Assembly: GCF_946886895.1 (NCBI RefSeq)
Contig: NZ_CAMPJO010000005.1
Coordinates: 248,001-312,000 of the forward strand
From: an uncultured Marinobacter sp.
Lineage (GTDB): Bacteria > Pseudomonadota > Gammaproteobacteria > Pseudomonadales > Oleiphilaceae
Reading direction: 5' to 3'
DNA: 64,000 nt
Shown: positions 52,506 to 59,845 of the stretch, piece after piece
Numbering within the stretch: position 1 is the first letter of the stretch
Layout of the letters: each line of letters starts with the position of its first letter
Translations under genes and position numbers: made by a program
The notes under the pieces: model-generated
What the model saw: the letters and a program-made list of their open reading frames with translations, nothing else
Told to the model about the DNA's origin: nothing
The model's database searches: none

Positions 52506-53105
52506 ATGAACAGGCAATTTCACGCACTACCCGTGCGCAGTCTTGCGCGCACTTATTCTCTGGGCACGATCAAGCCCGCCTATAACATCGGCAGTGACGA
52601 CTCCGCCGTGCACCTTCTCGCCGACTTCTGCCAGCACCGTCCCCCGGCGCTGGACTCTGATATGAGCGTTTCCGAAGCCCGGCTGTGGATGAAGATGGCG
52701 GACACAGCGTATAAACTGGTGGAAAACAGCATGGGTGAATGCATCGGGCTGATTACCATCGCTGCCATCAACGGCGAGCTGCCACTGAGTTTGGCCAGCC
52801 GCCGGGGTGTTGAGCCCGGGGATATCCGGGTCAAGGATGTCATGAGCAAGCTCAGCAGCCTGCCCGCCATTCATTACCGTGACCTGTGCAAGGCGACGGT
52901 CGGTGACCTTGTCAGCACTTTCCGCACCGTGCATGAAGAGTATGTTCTAGTGGTTGACGATGACCGTTCCCGCCCGGGAGAGGAGTACCTTCGCGGTATT
53001 GTTTCTGCCGGCCAGTTGGTGGAGAAACTGCGTATCCCCATTGATCTGGAGCATCGGGCGACATCGTTTTCGGAAATTGTCAGCGTGGTCCAGGGCCACG
53101 TCTGA
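52506..53105 (+). CDS. CBS-like domain protein
   Basis: A 199-residue protein with weak CBS-like features: VLVVDDDRSRPGEEYLRGIVSAGQLVEKL and VKDVMSKLSSLPAIHYRDLCKATVGDL both follow the CBS pattern (the parts VVDDD and GIVSAGQL are the clearest). The N-terminal 50 residues are unassigned. The start at 52506 has GAGG six bases upstream; in-frame codons from 52455 lack one. It precedes the pyruvate carboxylase genes but is separated from them by hairpins, so it is probably its own transcript. Confidence 0.75.
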   Translation: MNRQFHALPVRSLARTYSLGTIKPAYNIGSDDSAVHLLADFCQHRPPALDSDMSVSEARLWMKMADTAYKLVENSMGECIGLITIAAINGELPLSLASRRGVEPGDIRVKDVMSKLSSLPAIHYRDLCKATVGDLVSTFRTVHEEYVLVVDDDRSRPGEEYLRGIVSAGQLVEKLRIPIDLEHRATSFSEIVSVVQGHV

Positions 53106-53126
53106 GGATACCGGTTAACGGTATCC
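53106..53126 (+). terminator. hairpin after the CBS-like gene
   Basis: Perfect 8-bp stem GGATACCG / CGGTATCC with loop GTTAA immediately after the stop codon. No T-run follows. Confidence 0.45.
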
Positions 53127-53134
53127 CCGCTCGA

Positions 53135-53160
53135 GGGGCCGGTCAGGGAGGGCCGGCCCC
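53135..53160 (+). terminator. GC-rich hairpin before pycA
   Basis: Perfect 8-bp stem GGGGCCGG / CCGGCCCC with a ten-base loop, followed by GTTGT. It may end the upstream transcript or be part of the pycA leader, since the ATG is 37 bases away. Confidence 0.45.
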
Positions 53161-53196
53161 GTTGTACCAACCAACGCCAAATATGGAGGTAAACCC

Positions 53197-54618
53197 ATGG
53201 CCATAAGGAAGCTGCTGATCGCCAACCGAGGTGAGATCGCGGTCAGAATTGCCCGGGCCTGTAACGAGTTGGGGATTCGCTCGGTGGCGATTTACTCGGA
53301 AGCCGACGAATACTCCCTGCACGTAAAAAAGGCCGACGAGGCCTATCAAATCAGCAAGGACCCCCTGTCGGGGTACCTGAACCCGCATCATATTGTGAAT
53401 ATGGCGGTGGAAACCGGCTGTGATGCCCTGCATCCCGGCTATGGGTTTTTATCGGAAAACGCCGAACTCGCCGCCATCTGCGAGCGGCGCGGCATAACCT
53501 TTGTGGGGCCGTCTGCTGACGCAATCGCGTCGATGGGTGACAAAACCCAGGCAAGGAAAACCGCGCTTGCGGCGGGTGTGCCGGTAACCCCGGGCTCCGA
53601 GGGCAACCTCAAGGATGTCGAGGATGCGGTGGCCCAGGCGGCCGACATCGGCTACCCGGTGATGCTGAAAGCCACCTCCGGTGGTGGTGGCCGGGGTATC
53701 CGCCGTTGCGATAATGAAAAGGAACTGCGTCAGAACTACGACCGGGTGATTTCCGAGGCCACCAAGGCGTTTGGCAGCGCCGAAGTGTTTCTGGAGAAGT
53801 GCATCATCGAGCCGCGCCACATTGAGGTGCAGATTCTCGCCGACAGCCACGGCAACGTGGTGCATCTATACGAGCGTGACTGTTCGATTCAGCGCCGTAA
53901 CCAGAAATTGATTGAGCTGGCGCCGTCGCCCCAGTTGGAAGAAAGCCAGCGCGAGTACATTGGCGACCTGGCCCGGCGGGTGGCCCGGCAGTGTGGTTAT
54001 GAAAACGCCGGAACCGTGGAGTTCCTCCTCGACCACGACGGCAGCTTCTACTTCATGGAAATGAACACCCGGGTGCAGGTGGAGCACACCATCACCGAAG
54101 AAATCACCGGGGTCGACATCATCAAGGCCCAGATTCGCATTGCCGGCGGCGAGCCGCTGTGGCTGAAGCAGGAAGACATCAGCTACCGGGGCTTCGCGGC
54201 CCAGTTCCGGATCAACGCCGAAGACCCGAAGAACGGCTTCCTGCCCAGTTTCGGGCGGATCAGCCGCTATTATTCAGCCGGTGGGCCGGGCGTACGTACC
54301 GATGCCAACATGTACACCGGCTATGAGATTCCGCCCTATTACGACTCCATGTGCGCCAAGCTGATTGTCTGGGCCATGGACTGGCCGGAACTGATTGACC
54401 GCTCTCGCCGGGCATTGAACGACATGGCGATTTACGGCGTTCAGACCACCATCCCCTATTACCAGCAGATCCTCAATCACCAGGATTTCCAGGCGGCCAA
54501 TTTCAACACCGGCTTTGTGGAAAACAATCCGCAACTGCTTGAGTACAGCACCAAGACCCGCCCGGAATCCATTGCCACCGCCATCGCCGCCGCTATCGCG
54601 GCCCAGGCGGGGCTGTAA
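53197..54618 (+). CDS. pycA: pyruvate carboxylase subunit A (biotin carboxylase)
   Basis: ATP-dependent biotin carboxylase of 473 residues; it carboxylates the biotin on the partner subunit. It opens LLIANRGEIAVRIARAC, has the ATP-grasp glycine loop SGGGGRGIRR, and the catalytic segments MEMNTRVQVEHTITEE. Length and sequence fit acetyl-CoA or pyruvate carboxylase subunits; the next gene, a carboxyltransferase with its own biotin domain, makes it pyruvate carboxylase. GGAGG lies seven bases upstream of the ATG. Confidence 0.93.
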   Translation: MAIRKLLIANRGEIAVRIARACNELGIRSVAIYSEADEYSLHVKKADEAYQISKDPLSGYLNPHHIVNMAVETGCDALHPGYGFLSENAELAAICERRGITFVGPSADAIASMGDKTQARKTALAAGVPVTPGSEGNLKDVEDAVAQAADIGYPVMLKATSGGGGRGIRRCDNEKELRQNYDRVISEATKAFGSAEVFLEKCIIEPRHIEVQILADSHGNVVHLYERDCSIQRRNQKLIELAPSPQLEESQREYIGDLARRVARQCGYENAGTVEFLLDHDGSFYFMEMNTRVQVEHTITEEITGVDIIKAQIRIAGGEPLWLKQEDISYRGFAAQFRINAEDPKNGFLPSFGRISRYYSAGGPGVRTDANMYTGYEIPPYYDSMCAKLIVWAMDWPELIDRSRRALNDMAIYGVQTTIPYYQQILNHQDFQAANFNTGFVENNPQLLEYSTKTRPESIATAIAAAIAAQAGL

Positions 54619-54641
54619 AACGAATATCGGAGAGATCCACC

Positions 54642-56441
54642 ATGAGCAAACGCAAGATTCACATTACCGACGTTATCCTCAGGGACGCCCATCAGTCCCT
54701 GATCGCCACCCGCATGCGCACCGAAGACATGTTGCCGGCCTGCGAGTGGCTGGATCAGGCTGGTTACTGGTCCCTGGAGTGCTGGGGCGGCGCCACCTTC
54801 GATGCCTGTGTCCGGTTCCTCAAGGAAGATCCGTGGGAGCGCCTGCGCAGCCTGCGCAAGGCCCTGCCCAACACCCGGCTGCAAATGCTACTGCGCGGCC
54901 AGAACCTGCTGGGCTATCGCCATTACGGCGACGATGTGGTGGAAGCCTTCGTGGCCAAGGCCGCGGAAGATGGCATCGACGTGTTCCGTATTTTTGATGC
55001 CCTGAACGACGTCAGAAACCTGGAAACCAGCATCAAGGCGGTGAAAAAGGCCGGCAAGCATGCCCAGGGTACCCTGTGTTACACCGTCAGCCCGGTTCAT
55101 GGCACCGACGCCTATCTGGAACAGGCCAAAGCCATGGCGGACATGGGTGCTGACAGCATTGCCATCAAGGACATGGCCGGGTTGCTGACCCCGGCGGTGA
55201 CCGCGGACTTGGTGGGCAAGCTCAAGAAGGCCCTGAAACTGCCGGTATTCCTGCATTCCCACGCCACCTCCGGCATGGCGCCCATGTGCCAGTGGGCCGC
55301 CATGGAAGCGGGCGTGGATCATATTGATACCGCGTTGTCGGCCTTTGCTGGCGGTACCAGCCACCCGCCCACGGAGTCGCTGGTGGCAGCACTGCATGAC
55401 GCCGGCTACGAGACCGGGCTCAATCTTGAATTACTGGATAAGGCTACGAAGCATTTCCGGGAAGTGCGGGCGAAGTATCACCAGTTTGAGAGCGCCTACA
55501 ACGGTGTGGATACCTCGGTGCTGCTGTCTCAGGTGCCGGGGGGCATGATGTCCAACCTCGCCAATCAGTTGAAGGAACAGGGCGCCCTGGACCGGATCCA
55601 GGATGTGTTCGAGGAAATCCCCCGGGTGCGGAAGGATCTGGGCTACCCGCCGCTGGTGACACCGACCTCCCAGATCGTCGGGACCCAGGCGGTGATCAAC
55701 GTACTGGGTGGCAAGCGCTACGACACCATCACCAACGAAGTGAAAAAATACCTGCAGGGCTGGTATGGCAAGGCGCCGGCGCCGGTGGATTCTGCTCTTC
55801 AGCGTCGCGCCGTGGGCAAGGAGGAGCTGATCGAAGAGCGGCCGGCGAACCTGATTCCCCGGGAACTGAACGAATTGCGCGAGCAGGTGGGCGATCTGGC
55901 CGAGAGCGACGAGGATGTCCTCACCTACGCCATGTTCCCGGACCAGGCCAAAGCGTATCTGGAGCAACGCCGTGACGGCACCCTGCAGCCGGAGCCACTG
56001 GAGCCCATTCCCACCGGCAAGTCCGGCGGTAGTGTGTCCACCCAGTTCAAGATCAAGGTGCACGGCGAGAGTTACGATATCCATGTGACCGGTGCCAACC
56101 CGGTCAGCGATACCCAGCGCCGGTTCTACATGACCGTGGATGGCGTGCCGGAAGAGATTCAGCTGGAGTCCCAGGGTGACGGCAGTGAGGGTGGTCGCAA
56201 GAGCAGTGGCCGGGCTGGTGCTGCCAAGGAAGGGCACGTTACCACGAGCATGCCGGGTAACATTGTCGATGTGCTGGTCAAAGTGGGCGATAAGGTCGAG
56301 GCCGGCGATCCGGTGTTGATCATTGAAGCCATGAAAATGGAGACCGAGGTCAAGGCGACGATGTCCGGAGTGATCAAGGAGGTCATGATTGCCAAGGGCG
56401 ATCGGGTGACTCCCGGTGAGGCGCTTATCGAAATAGAGTAA
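54642..56441 (+). CDS. pycB: pyruvate carboxylase subunit B
   Basis: A 599-residue subunit that transfers carboxyl from biotin to pyruvate, forming oxaloacetate for the TCA cycle. It has the HMGL-like barrel with the metal site DVILRDAHQSL and SHATSGM, the PYC/OADA conserved domain (about 300-480), and a C-terminal biotinyl domain with EAMKMET (Lys about 565). The architecture also fits oxaloacetate decarboxylase alpha, but no beta or gamma sodium-pump genes are nearby and a biotin carboxylase gene is adjacent. Confidence 0.93.
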   Translation: MSKRKIHITDVILRDAHQSLIATRMRTEDMLPACEWLDQAGYWSLECWGGATFDACVRFLKEDPWERLRSLRKALPNTRLQMLLRGQNLLGYRHYGDDVVEAFVAKAAEDGIDVFRIFDALNDVRNLETSIKAVKKAGKHAQGTLCYTVSPVHGTDAYLEQAKAMADMGADSIAIKDMAGLLTPAVTADLVGKLKKALKLPVFLHSHATSGMAPMCQWAAMEAGVDHIDTALSAFAGGTSHPPTESLVAALHDAGYETGLNLELLDKATKHFREVRAKYHQFESAYNGVDTSVLLSQVPGGMMSNLANQLKEQGALDRIQDVFEEIPRVRKDLGYPPLVTPTSQIVGTQAVINVLGGKRYDTITNEVKKYLQGWYGKAPAPVDSALQRRAVGKEELIEERPANLIPRELNELREQVGDLAESDEDVLTYAMFPDQAKAYLEQRRDGTLQPEPLEPIPTGKSGGSVSTQFKIKVHGESYDIHVTGANPVSDTQRRFYMTVDGVPEEIQLESQGDGSEGGRKSSGRAGAAKEGHVTTSMPGNIVDVLVKVGDKVEAGDPVLIIEAMKMETEVKATMSGVIKEVMIAKGDRVTPGEALIEIE

Positions 56442-56447
56442 TGCGTT

Positions 56448-56466
56448 CGGGGGGTTGCGGCCCCCG
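56448..56466. terminator. weak GC hairpin between pycB and a convergent gene
   Basis: A 6-bp CGGGGG / CCCCCG stem with a seven-base loop, 7 bases after pycB. There is no T-run, so a terminator role is only a suggestion. Confidence 0.3.
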
Positions 56467-56480
56467 GATGTCCCCTTCGT

Positions 56481-57794
56481 TTACAGGTGGGCCGAGACGC
56501 CCAGCGTAACGGTCTGTCGGTTGTACCGGTAGCGGGGAAGGTTGCTGTCGTTGCCCGCATGGCGCCAGGTTGCCAGCAGCGAGAAGGTGTTGTTGATGCG
56601 GTAGTCGCCATGGACGGACAGGGTAAGCCGCTGGTCCTCCCGGCGGATGATCAGGGTGCCTTCGGGGACACGCAGTTGGTGTGCGGTCCGATAGAAATTG
56701 TATCGGTACCGCACGGCTACCCCGAGTGACCAGGTCTCGGTGATCCGATAGTCACCGCGGACACCGAGAGTCTGGCCCAGGGGGGAGACACTGAAGTACT
56801 CATCTCCCGTGTTCAGGTTTTCCCGGTCATCGTAATCCACGCGATAGTGCACATGGCCCCGCCAACGCCCCATTGCCGTCCGGTAGCCGGCGTCCAGCTG
56901 GTAGTGCTGGCCGTTGTAGGCCTGGTACCGCCGGCTGGCCTCGACCTGTTCGGCCCGGGCTGCCAGTGTGCAGCGGGCCTGCTCCCCGGCAATTGCACAC
57001 GTCCTCGACGTTACCTCGGCAAACAGTCGGCCACGATGCTCCCGTGCCTTGCCACCCTGCCAGTACTGGTCGCCGCCCACCCCTGCGCTGATCCGGTAGG
57101 GCGGGCTTTTATGCACCCAGGCGGAGTCGAGCTGAACTATCTCGGAATCGAAGGCTTCCTCGGAAAGGTAATGGCGGGCATACAGCCGGGCACTGACCTT
57201 CAGCGCACCCTGGCCACGCTGGTAAGGATACCCGGTCACTGCATTTGCTGATTCCAGGAATCCTCCATCGAGTGTACTCGCCGCACCGTCGGGAAACAGG
57301 CCGATATTTTCTTCGTGTCCGGCGGACAGGGAGACCAGCGCCTGCCAGTATGTCCGGGCATCGTCGGGCGACAGTTCCCGTAATCGGGCGCGGGCCAGCC
57401 GAAGCAGTTTTTCGTCGCCGTTTGACTGTGCAACCTCCCGGAACCAGTTGGCGGCTTGCCCGGTTTCATTTTGCGCCAGTGCGACCAGACCCAGGTTGTA
57501 CTGGGCCAGAACCCTCTGTCGGGTGTCGAGTAACTGACGAAACATTCGCTCGGCGTTGCGGTAGGCGCCAGTCTGGTAATACGCCACACCGAGGTTGTAG
57601 GTCAGTGCCCGTGACGTCATTCCTTTCGCTGCAGCAGCTTCGAGCAGGGTAACTGCTTTTTCGGGCTGATTGGCCTGGAATGCGGCGATGCCGGCCCGAA
57701 AGTGTCGTGTTGCGTCGGCCGTGTGTTCGCTGGCCATGACCGGCCGCATGAGGGTGACGGTCAGCAGGCACAAAGTGAAAAGACAACGGAGCAA
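56481..57794 (-). CDS. TPR-repeat protein with C-terminal outer-membrane beta barrel
   Basis: A 437-residue exported protein. After a signal peptide (LLTVTLMRPVMAS), about three tetratricopeptide repeats span residues 25-140, and the rest (about 190-437) alternates strands in a barrel pattern ending in a terminal hydrophobic residue (VTLGVSAHL). This layout resembles surface-lipoprotein assembly (Slam-like) proteins, but I cannot confirm that family. The start is TTG at 57794, supported by AAGGGA seven bases upstream; the ATG at 57798 is out of frame. It follows the small secreted gene at 57891 by 96 bases on the same strand. Confidence 0.82.
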   Translation of the reverse strand: MLRCLFTLCLLTVTLMRPVMASEHTADATRHFRAGIAAFQANQPEKAVTLLEAAAAKGMTSRALTYNLGVAYYQTGAYRNAERMFRQLLDTRQRVLAQYNLGLVALAQNETGQAANWFREVAQSNGDEKLLRLARARLRELSPDDARTYWQALVSLSAGHEENIGLFPDGAASTLDGGFLESANAVTGYPYQRGQGALKVSARLYARHYLSEEAFDSEIVQLDSAWVHKSPPYRISAGVGGDQYWQGGKAREHRGRLFAEVTSRTCAIAGEQARCTLAARAEQVEASRRYQAYNGQHYQLDAGYRTAMGRWRGHVHYRVDYDDRENLNTGDEYFSVSPLGQTLGVRGDYRITETWSLGVAVRYRYNFYRTAHQLRVPEGTLIIRREDQRLTLSVHGDYRINNTFSLLATWRHAGNDSNLPRYRYNRQTVTLGVSAHL

Positions 57795-57866
57795 GCATTC
57801 GTCCCTTGAGCTGTTGGGGTAGGTTCAAGGGTAGCTTAACCTGGAAGCCCGGGCGAGCGGCAATCG

Positions 57867-57896
57867 CCAGTCACTGTCAGTCACCGCCAGTCACTG
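57867..57896. repeat. three tandem 10-base repeats
   Basis: CCAGTCACTG, TCAGTCACCG and CCAGTCACTG in direct succession, reaching into the last codons of the gene at 57891. Copy-number variation here would alter the C terminus or the spacing to the next gene. Confidence 0.7.
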
Positions 57897-58331
57897 CGAG
57901 GTGATACCGTTCAGCGTGGAATCCGTGCCGTCCAGCAAATCCAGGTTGTCTCCGGGCAGCGCCGGGTCCAGGGGTTCGAGCGGCGGTGTGTCCAGCTCGG
58001 GTGACAGCGGCGTTGATTCGCCTGGTAACTCCAGTTCCAGCGCGTCACGGTTTTCACGAGCCTGCGCAGACAAGGATTCCTCCAGTGTGCGGGCCTCGCT
58101 GGATAGCTCACGCGCATCCAGGTCGCCGGTGCTTTCGCCATAGCCAAGCTCGTTCACCGATTTGGGTAACTCCAGTTCCTGCACAAAGGTGGAGTCCAGC
58201 GCTTCTTCGTCGACAACCATGCGCATGGTGATGCCGGAGTCGGAGTCCGCCAGGGCCATTACCGGGCTGAAAAGCGCAGCCATGGCCAGGGTCTGGAAAC
58301 TTTTGATGGCAGAGTACCGAGATAAAATCAT
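57891..58331 (-). CDS. acidic secreted protein of unknown function
   Basis: A 146-residue protein with a signal peptide ending near VMALA and a mature part that is strongly acidic and rich in Leu, Glu, Asp, Ser and Pro, probably unfolded. I do not recognise a family. It overlaps the anti-sigma gene by four bases, so it is co-translated with it, and precedes the TPR-barrel gene. It could be a signal or substrate for the sigma/anti-sigma system or for the barrel protein; this is inference from position. Confidence 0.78.
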   Translation of the reverse strand: MILSRYSAIKSFQTLAMAALFSPVMALADSDSGITMRMVVDEEALDSTFVQELELPKSVNELGYGESTGDLDARELSSEARTLEESLSAQARENRDALELELPGESTPLSPELDTPPLEPLDPALPGDNLDLLDGTDSTLNGITSQ

Positions 58332-58972
58332 GACGATGGCTCCAGTGTCTTGCCAATGTCGGCTTTGAAGGTCTGCCGCTTGTTGCCGTCATCCAGGTGG
58401 GCGACGAGTGTGCCCTGGCCCGGAAAAAGAACGTTGAGTGGCAGTGCCAGAATGTTGTCACCGGGTTTCAGGCTGACTTTCCAGCTTACCGTGTGGCGCC
58501 CCGGGAAAGGCACCAGCTCAACGTTGGGCGGTAGCTCCAGGGTCAGGGTGACATTCTGGACGGGTTCATCGGAATTGAATGCCAGCCTGACGGTTTGCCG
58601 GGTTCCGGTATCGGCTTGCGTCGGCGCCTTCGCAGAAGGTGGTGTGGAGGCAAAAAATTCACTGCCAATAAACATTCCTGCTACCAGCGCTGCCGCCACG
58701 GCACTGCCCCAGGGTATCCAGTTGGATGATGGCCGTGATTTACGCGCGGCGGGGTGGCCGACAGCGCCCCGGAGAATCCGTGTTTCGAATCCGGCCTCCG
58801 GTTCCGGCGCCTTTTCCATTCTTACACCCTGTGTCACCGACTCCGCTGCCCGCAGGCTGGCCATGCATTGGCTGCAGCCGGCCGAATGCTGGCGCATGCG
58901 GGCCTCGACCGTGGCGTCGAGTTCGCCGGCCGCCATGGCATCCACATCGTGTAAAAACTGTTGGCAGTTCAT
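58328..58972 (-). CDS. anti-sigma factor with zinc-binding motif
   Basis: A 214-residue membrane protein. The N terminus has the ZAS-type motif H-x3-C-x2-C in MRQHSAGCSQCMAS (His 29, Cys 33, Cys 36), a transmembrane helix follows (about 78-98, AVAAALVAGMFIG), and a periplasmic domain of about 115 residues with beta-strand character ends the protein. It should hold the adjacent ECF sigma factor inactive until a periplasmic signal is sensed. The start at 58972 has GAGGTG upstream and lies one base past the sigma stop. Confidence 0.87.
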   Translation of the reverse strand: MNCQQFLHDVDAMAAGELDATVEARMRQHSAGCSQCMASLRAAESVTQGVRMEKAPEPEAGFETRILRGAVGHPAARKSRPSSNWIPWGSAVAAALVAGMFIGSEFFASTPPSAKAPTQADTGTRQTVRLAFNSDEPVQNVTLTLELPPNVELVPFPGRHTVSWKVSLKPGDNILALPLNVLFPGQGTLVAHLDDGNKRQTFKADIGKTLEPSS

Positions 58973-58973
58973 G

Positions 58974-59591
58974 TTATTCACCTCGTTCCAGTTCACGCAG
59001 TGGCGGCTCAAAAAGTTCCAGCTCTTCCTGTAATTTTGTGCGCAACAGGGCCCGGGTCCGGTGAAGCCTGGATTTAACCGTGCCCAATGGTATATCCAGG
59101 ATGTCGGCGATGTCTTCCAGGCGCCAGCCGTCCGCATCGTGTAGCAGCAGGATGGTTTTCTGATCCAGCGGCAATTCATTGATCAGCCGTCGCAAGGCGG
59201 CGTTGTGGGAATGGCGCTCAAGAGCATCCAGCGGATCGGCACTGTTCCCTGGCACGGTTTCCAGGAACGGGGTCTGGTGCTCAGGATCGTCAAGGGAACT
59301 GGCTGTCAGTTCCCGGCCGGTTGGTCGCTTGCGAATGCTGTCTACAAACTGGCGATAGAGTACCCGGTTGAGCCAGGGCCGAAGGTCTCTCACCTGCTCA
59401 AGCTCATCCAGCCTTGTGAACAGTTTGGCCACAACATCCTGCACCAGATCCTCGGCATCGTGGGAACGGCCTGTCAGACGGAAGGCAAAGGTGAACATGG
59501 GCTTCAGGTGCGGCTGAACGAGTTGTTCAAAGCGCTTTGATCGGGACTGGCGGAATGTGAGCAAGGCCAAGCGGATACCCCTGAGTGTCAT
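58974..59591 (-). CDS. ECF-type RNA polymerase sigma factor
   Basis: A 205-residue extracytoplasmic-function sigma-70 factor. Region 2 is seen in GRSHDAEDLVQDVVAKLF and RPWLNRVLYRQFVDSIRK, region 4 in LPLDQKTILLLHDADGWRLEDIADILDIPLGTVKSRLHR (helix-turn-helix part DIADILDIPLGTVKSRLHR). It directs transcription of envelope or stress genes when released by the anti-sigma factor. The ATG at 59591 is given; a GTG at 59600 is possible and neither has a good ribosome binding site. Confidence 0.9.
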   Translation of the reverse strand: MTLRGIRLALLTFRQSRSKRFEQLVQPHLKPMFTFAFRLTGRSHDAEDLVQDVVAKLFTRLDELEQVRDLRPWLNRVLYRQFVDSIRKRPTGRELTASSLDDPEHQTPFLETVPGNSADPLDALERHSHNAALRRLINELPLDQKTILLLHDADGWRLEDIADILDIPLGTVKSRLHRTRALLRTKLQEELELFEPPLRELERGE

Positions 59592-59766
59592 TCCATGCAC
59601 GGGCCGGGCCGTGGGAGGTGCGGGATTATTGTTCTTGGAGCCATGTTACCAGCCCGGGGGTCATCCGGGAATTTTCAATTGTTAAAAAATGAATATTAAT
59701 TTCTATTTTCTTTCAATGCGTTGTGACCTTTTTTGTCATATTGCCAAAAAAACAGGATCAGGTGTC

Positions 59767-59791
59767 GGAACTTTTACCATTAGACATACGT
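59767..59791 (+). promoter_or_regulatory. possible ECF-type promoter of the lipase gene
   Basis: GGAACTT (59767-59773), the classic ECF -35, is followed at 15 bases by CGT (59789-59791), a plausible ECF -10. The predicted start lies about 50 bases before the lipoprotein ATG. This would put the divergent lipase gene under the neighbouring sigma factor. No second copy of the motif was seen before the sigma gene itself. Confidence 0.35.
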
Positions 59792-59845
59792 GGGAGGCGA
59801 TTGAGGCGCGGGAAGCGCAGAACGACAAAAACAGAGGTGCAGAAT

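Noticed and set aside
57867..57896. Tandem CAGTCAC units as a CRISPR-like array or origin repeats
   Set aside because: Only three imperfect 10-base units without spacers, overlapping a coding end; no array and no DnaA-box pattern.
59723..59845. Upstream in-frame ATG as the start of the lipase lipoprotein
   Set aside because: It would add 41 charged residues before the signal peptide and lipobox; the ATG at 59846 has a ribosome binding site and puts the signal at the N terminus.
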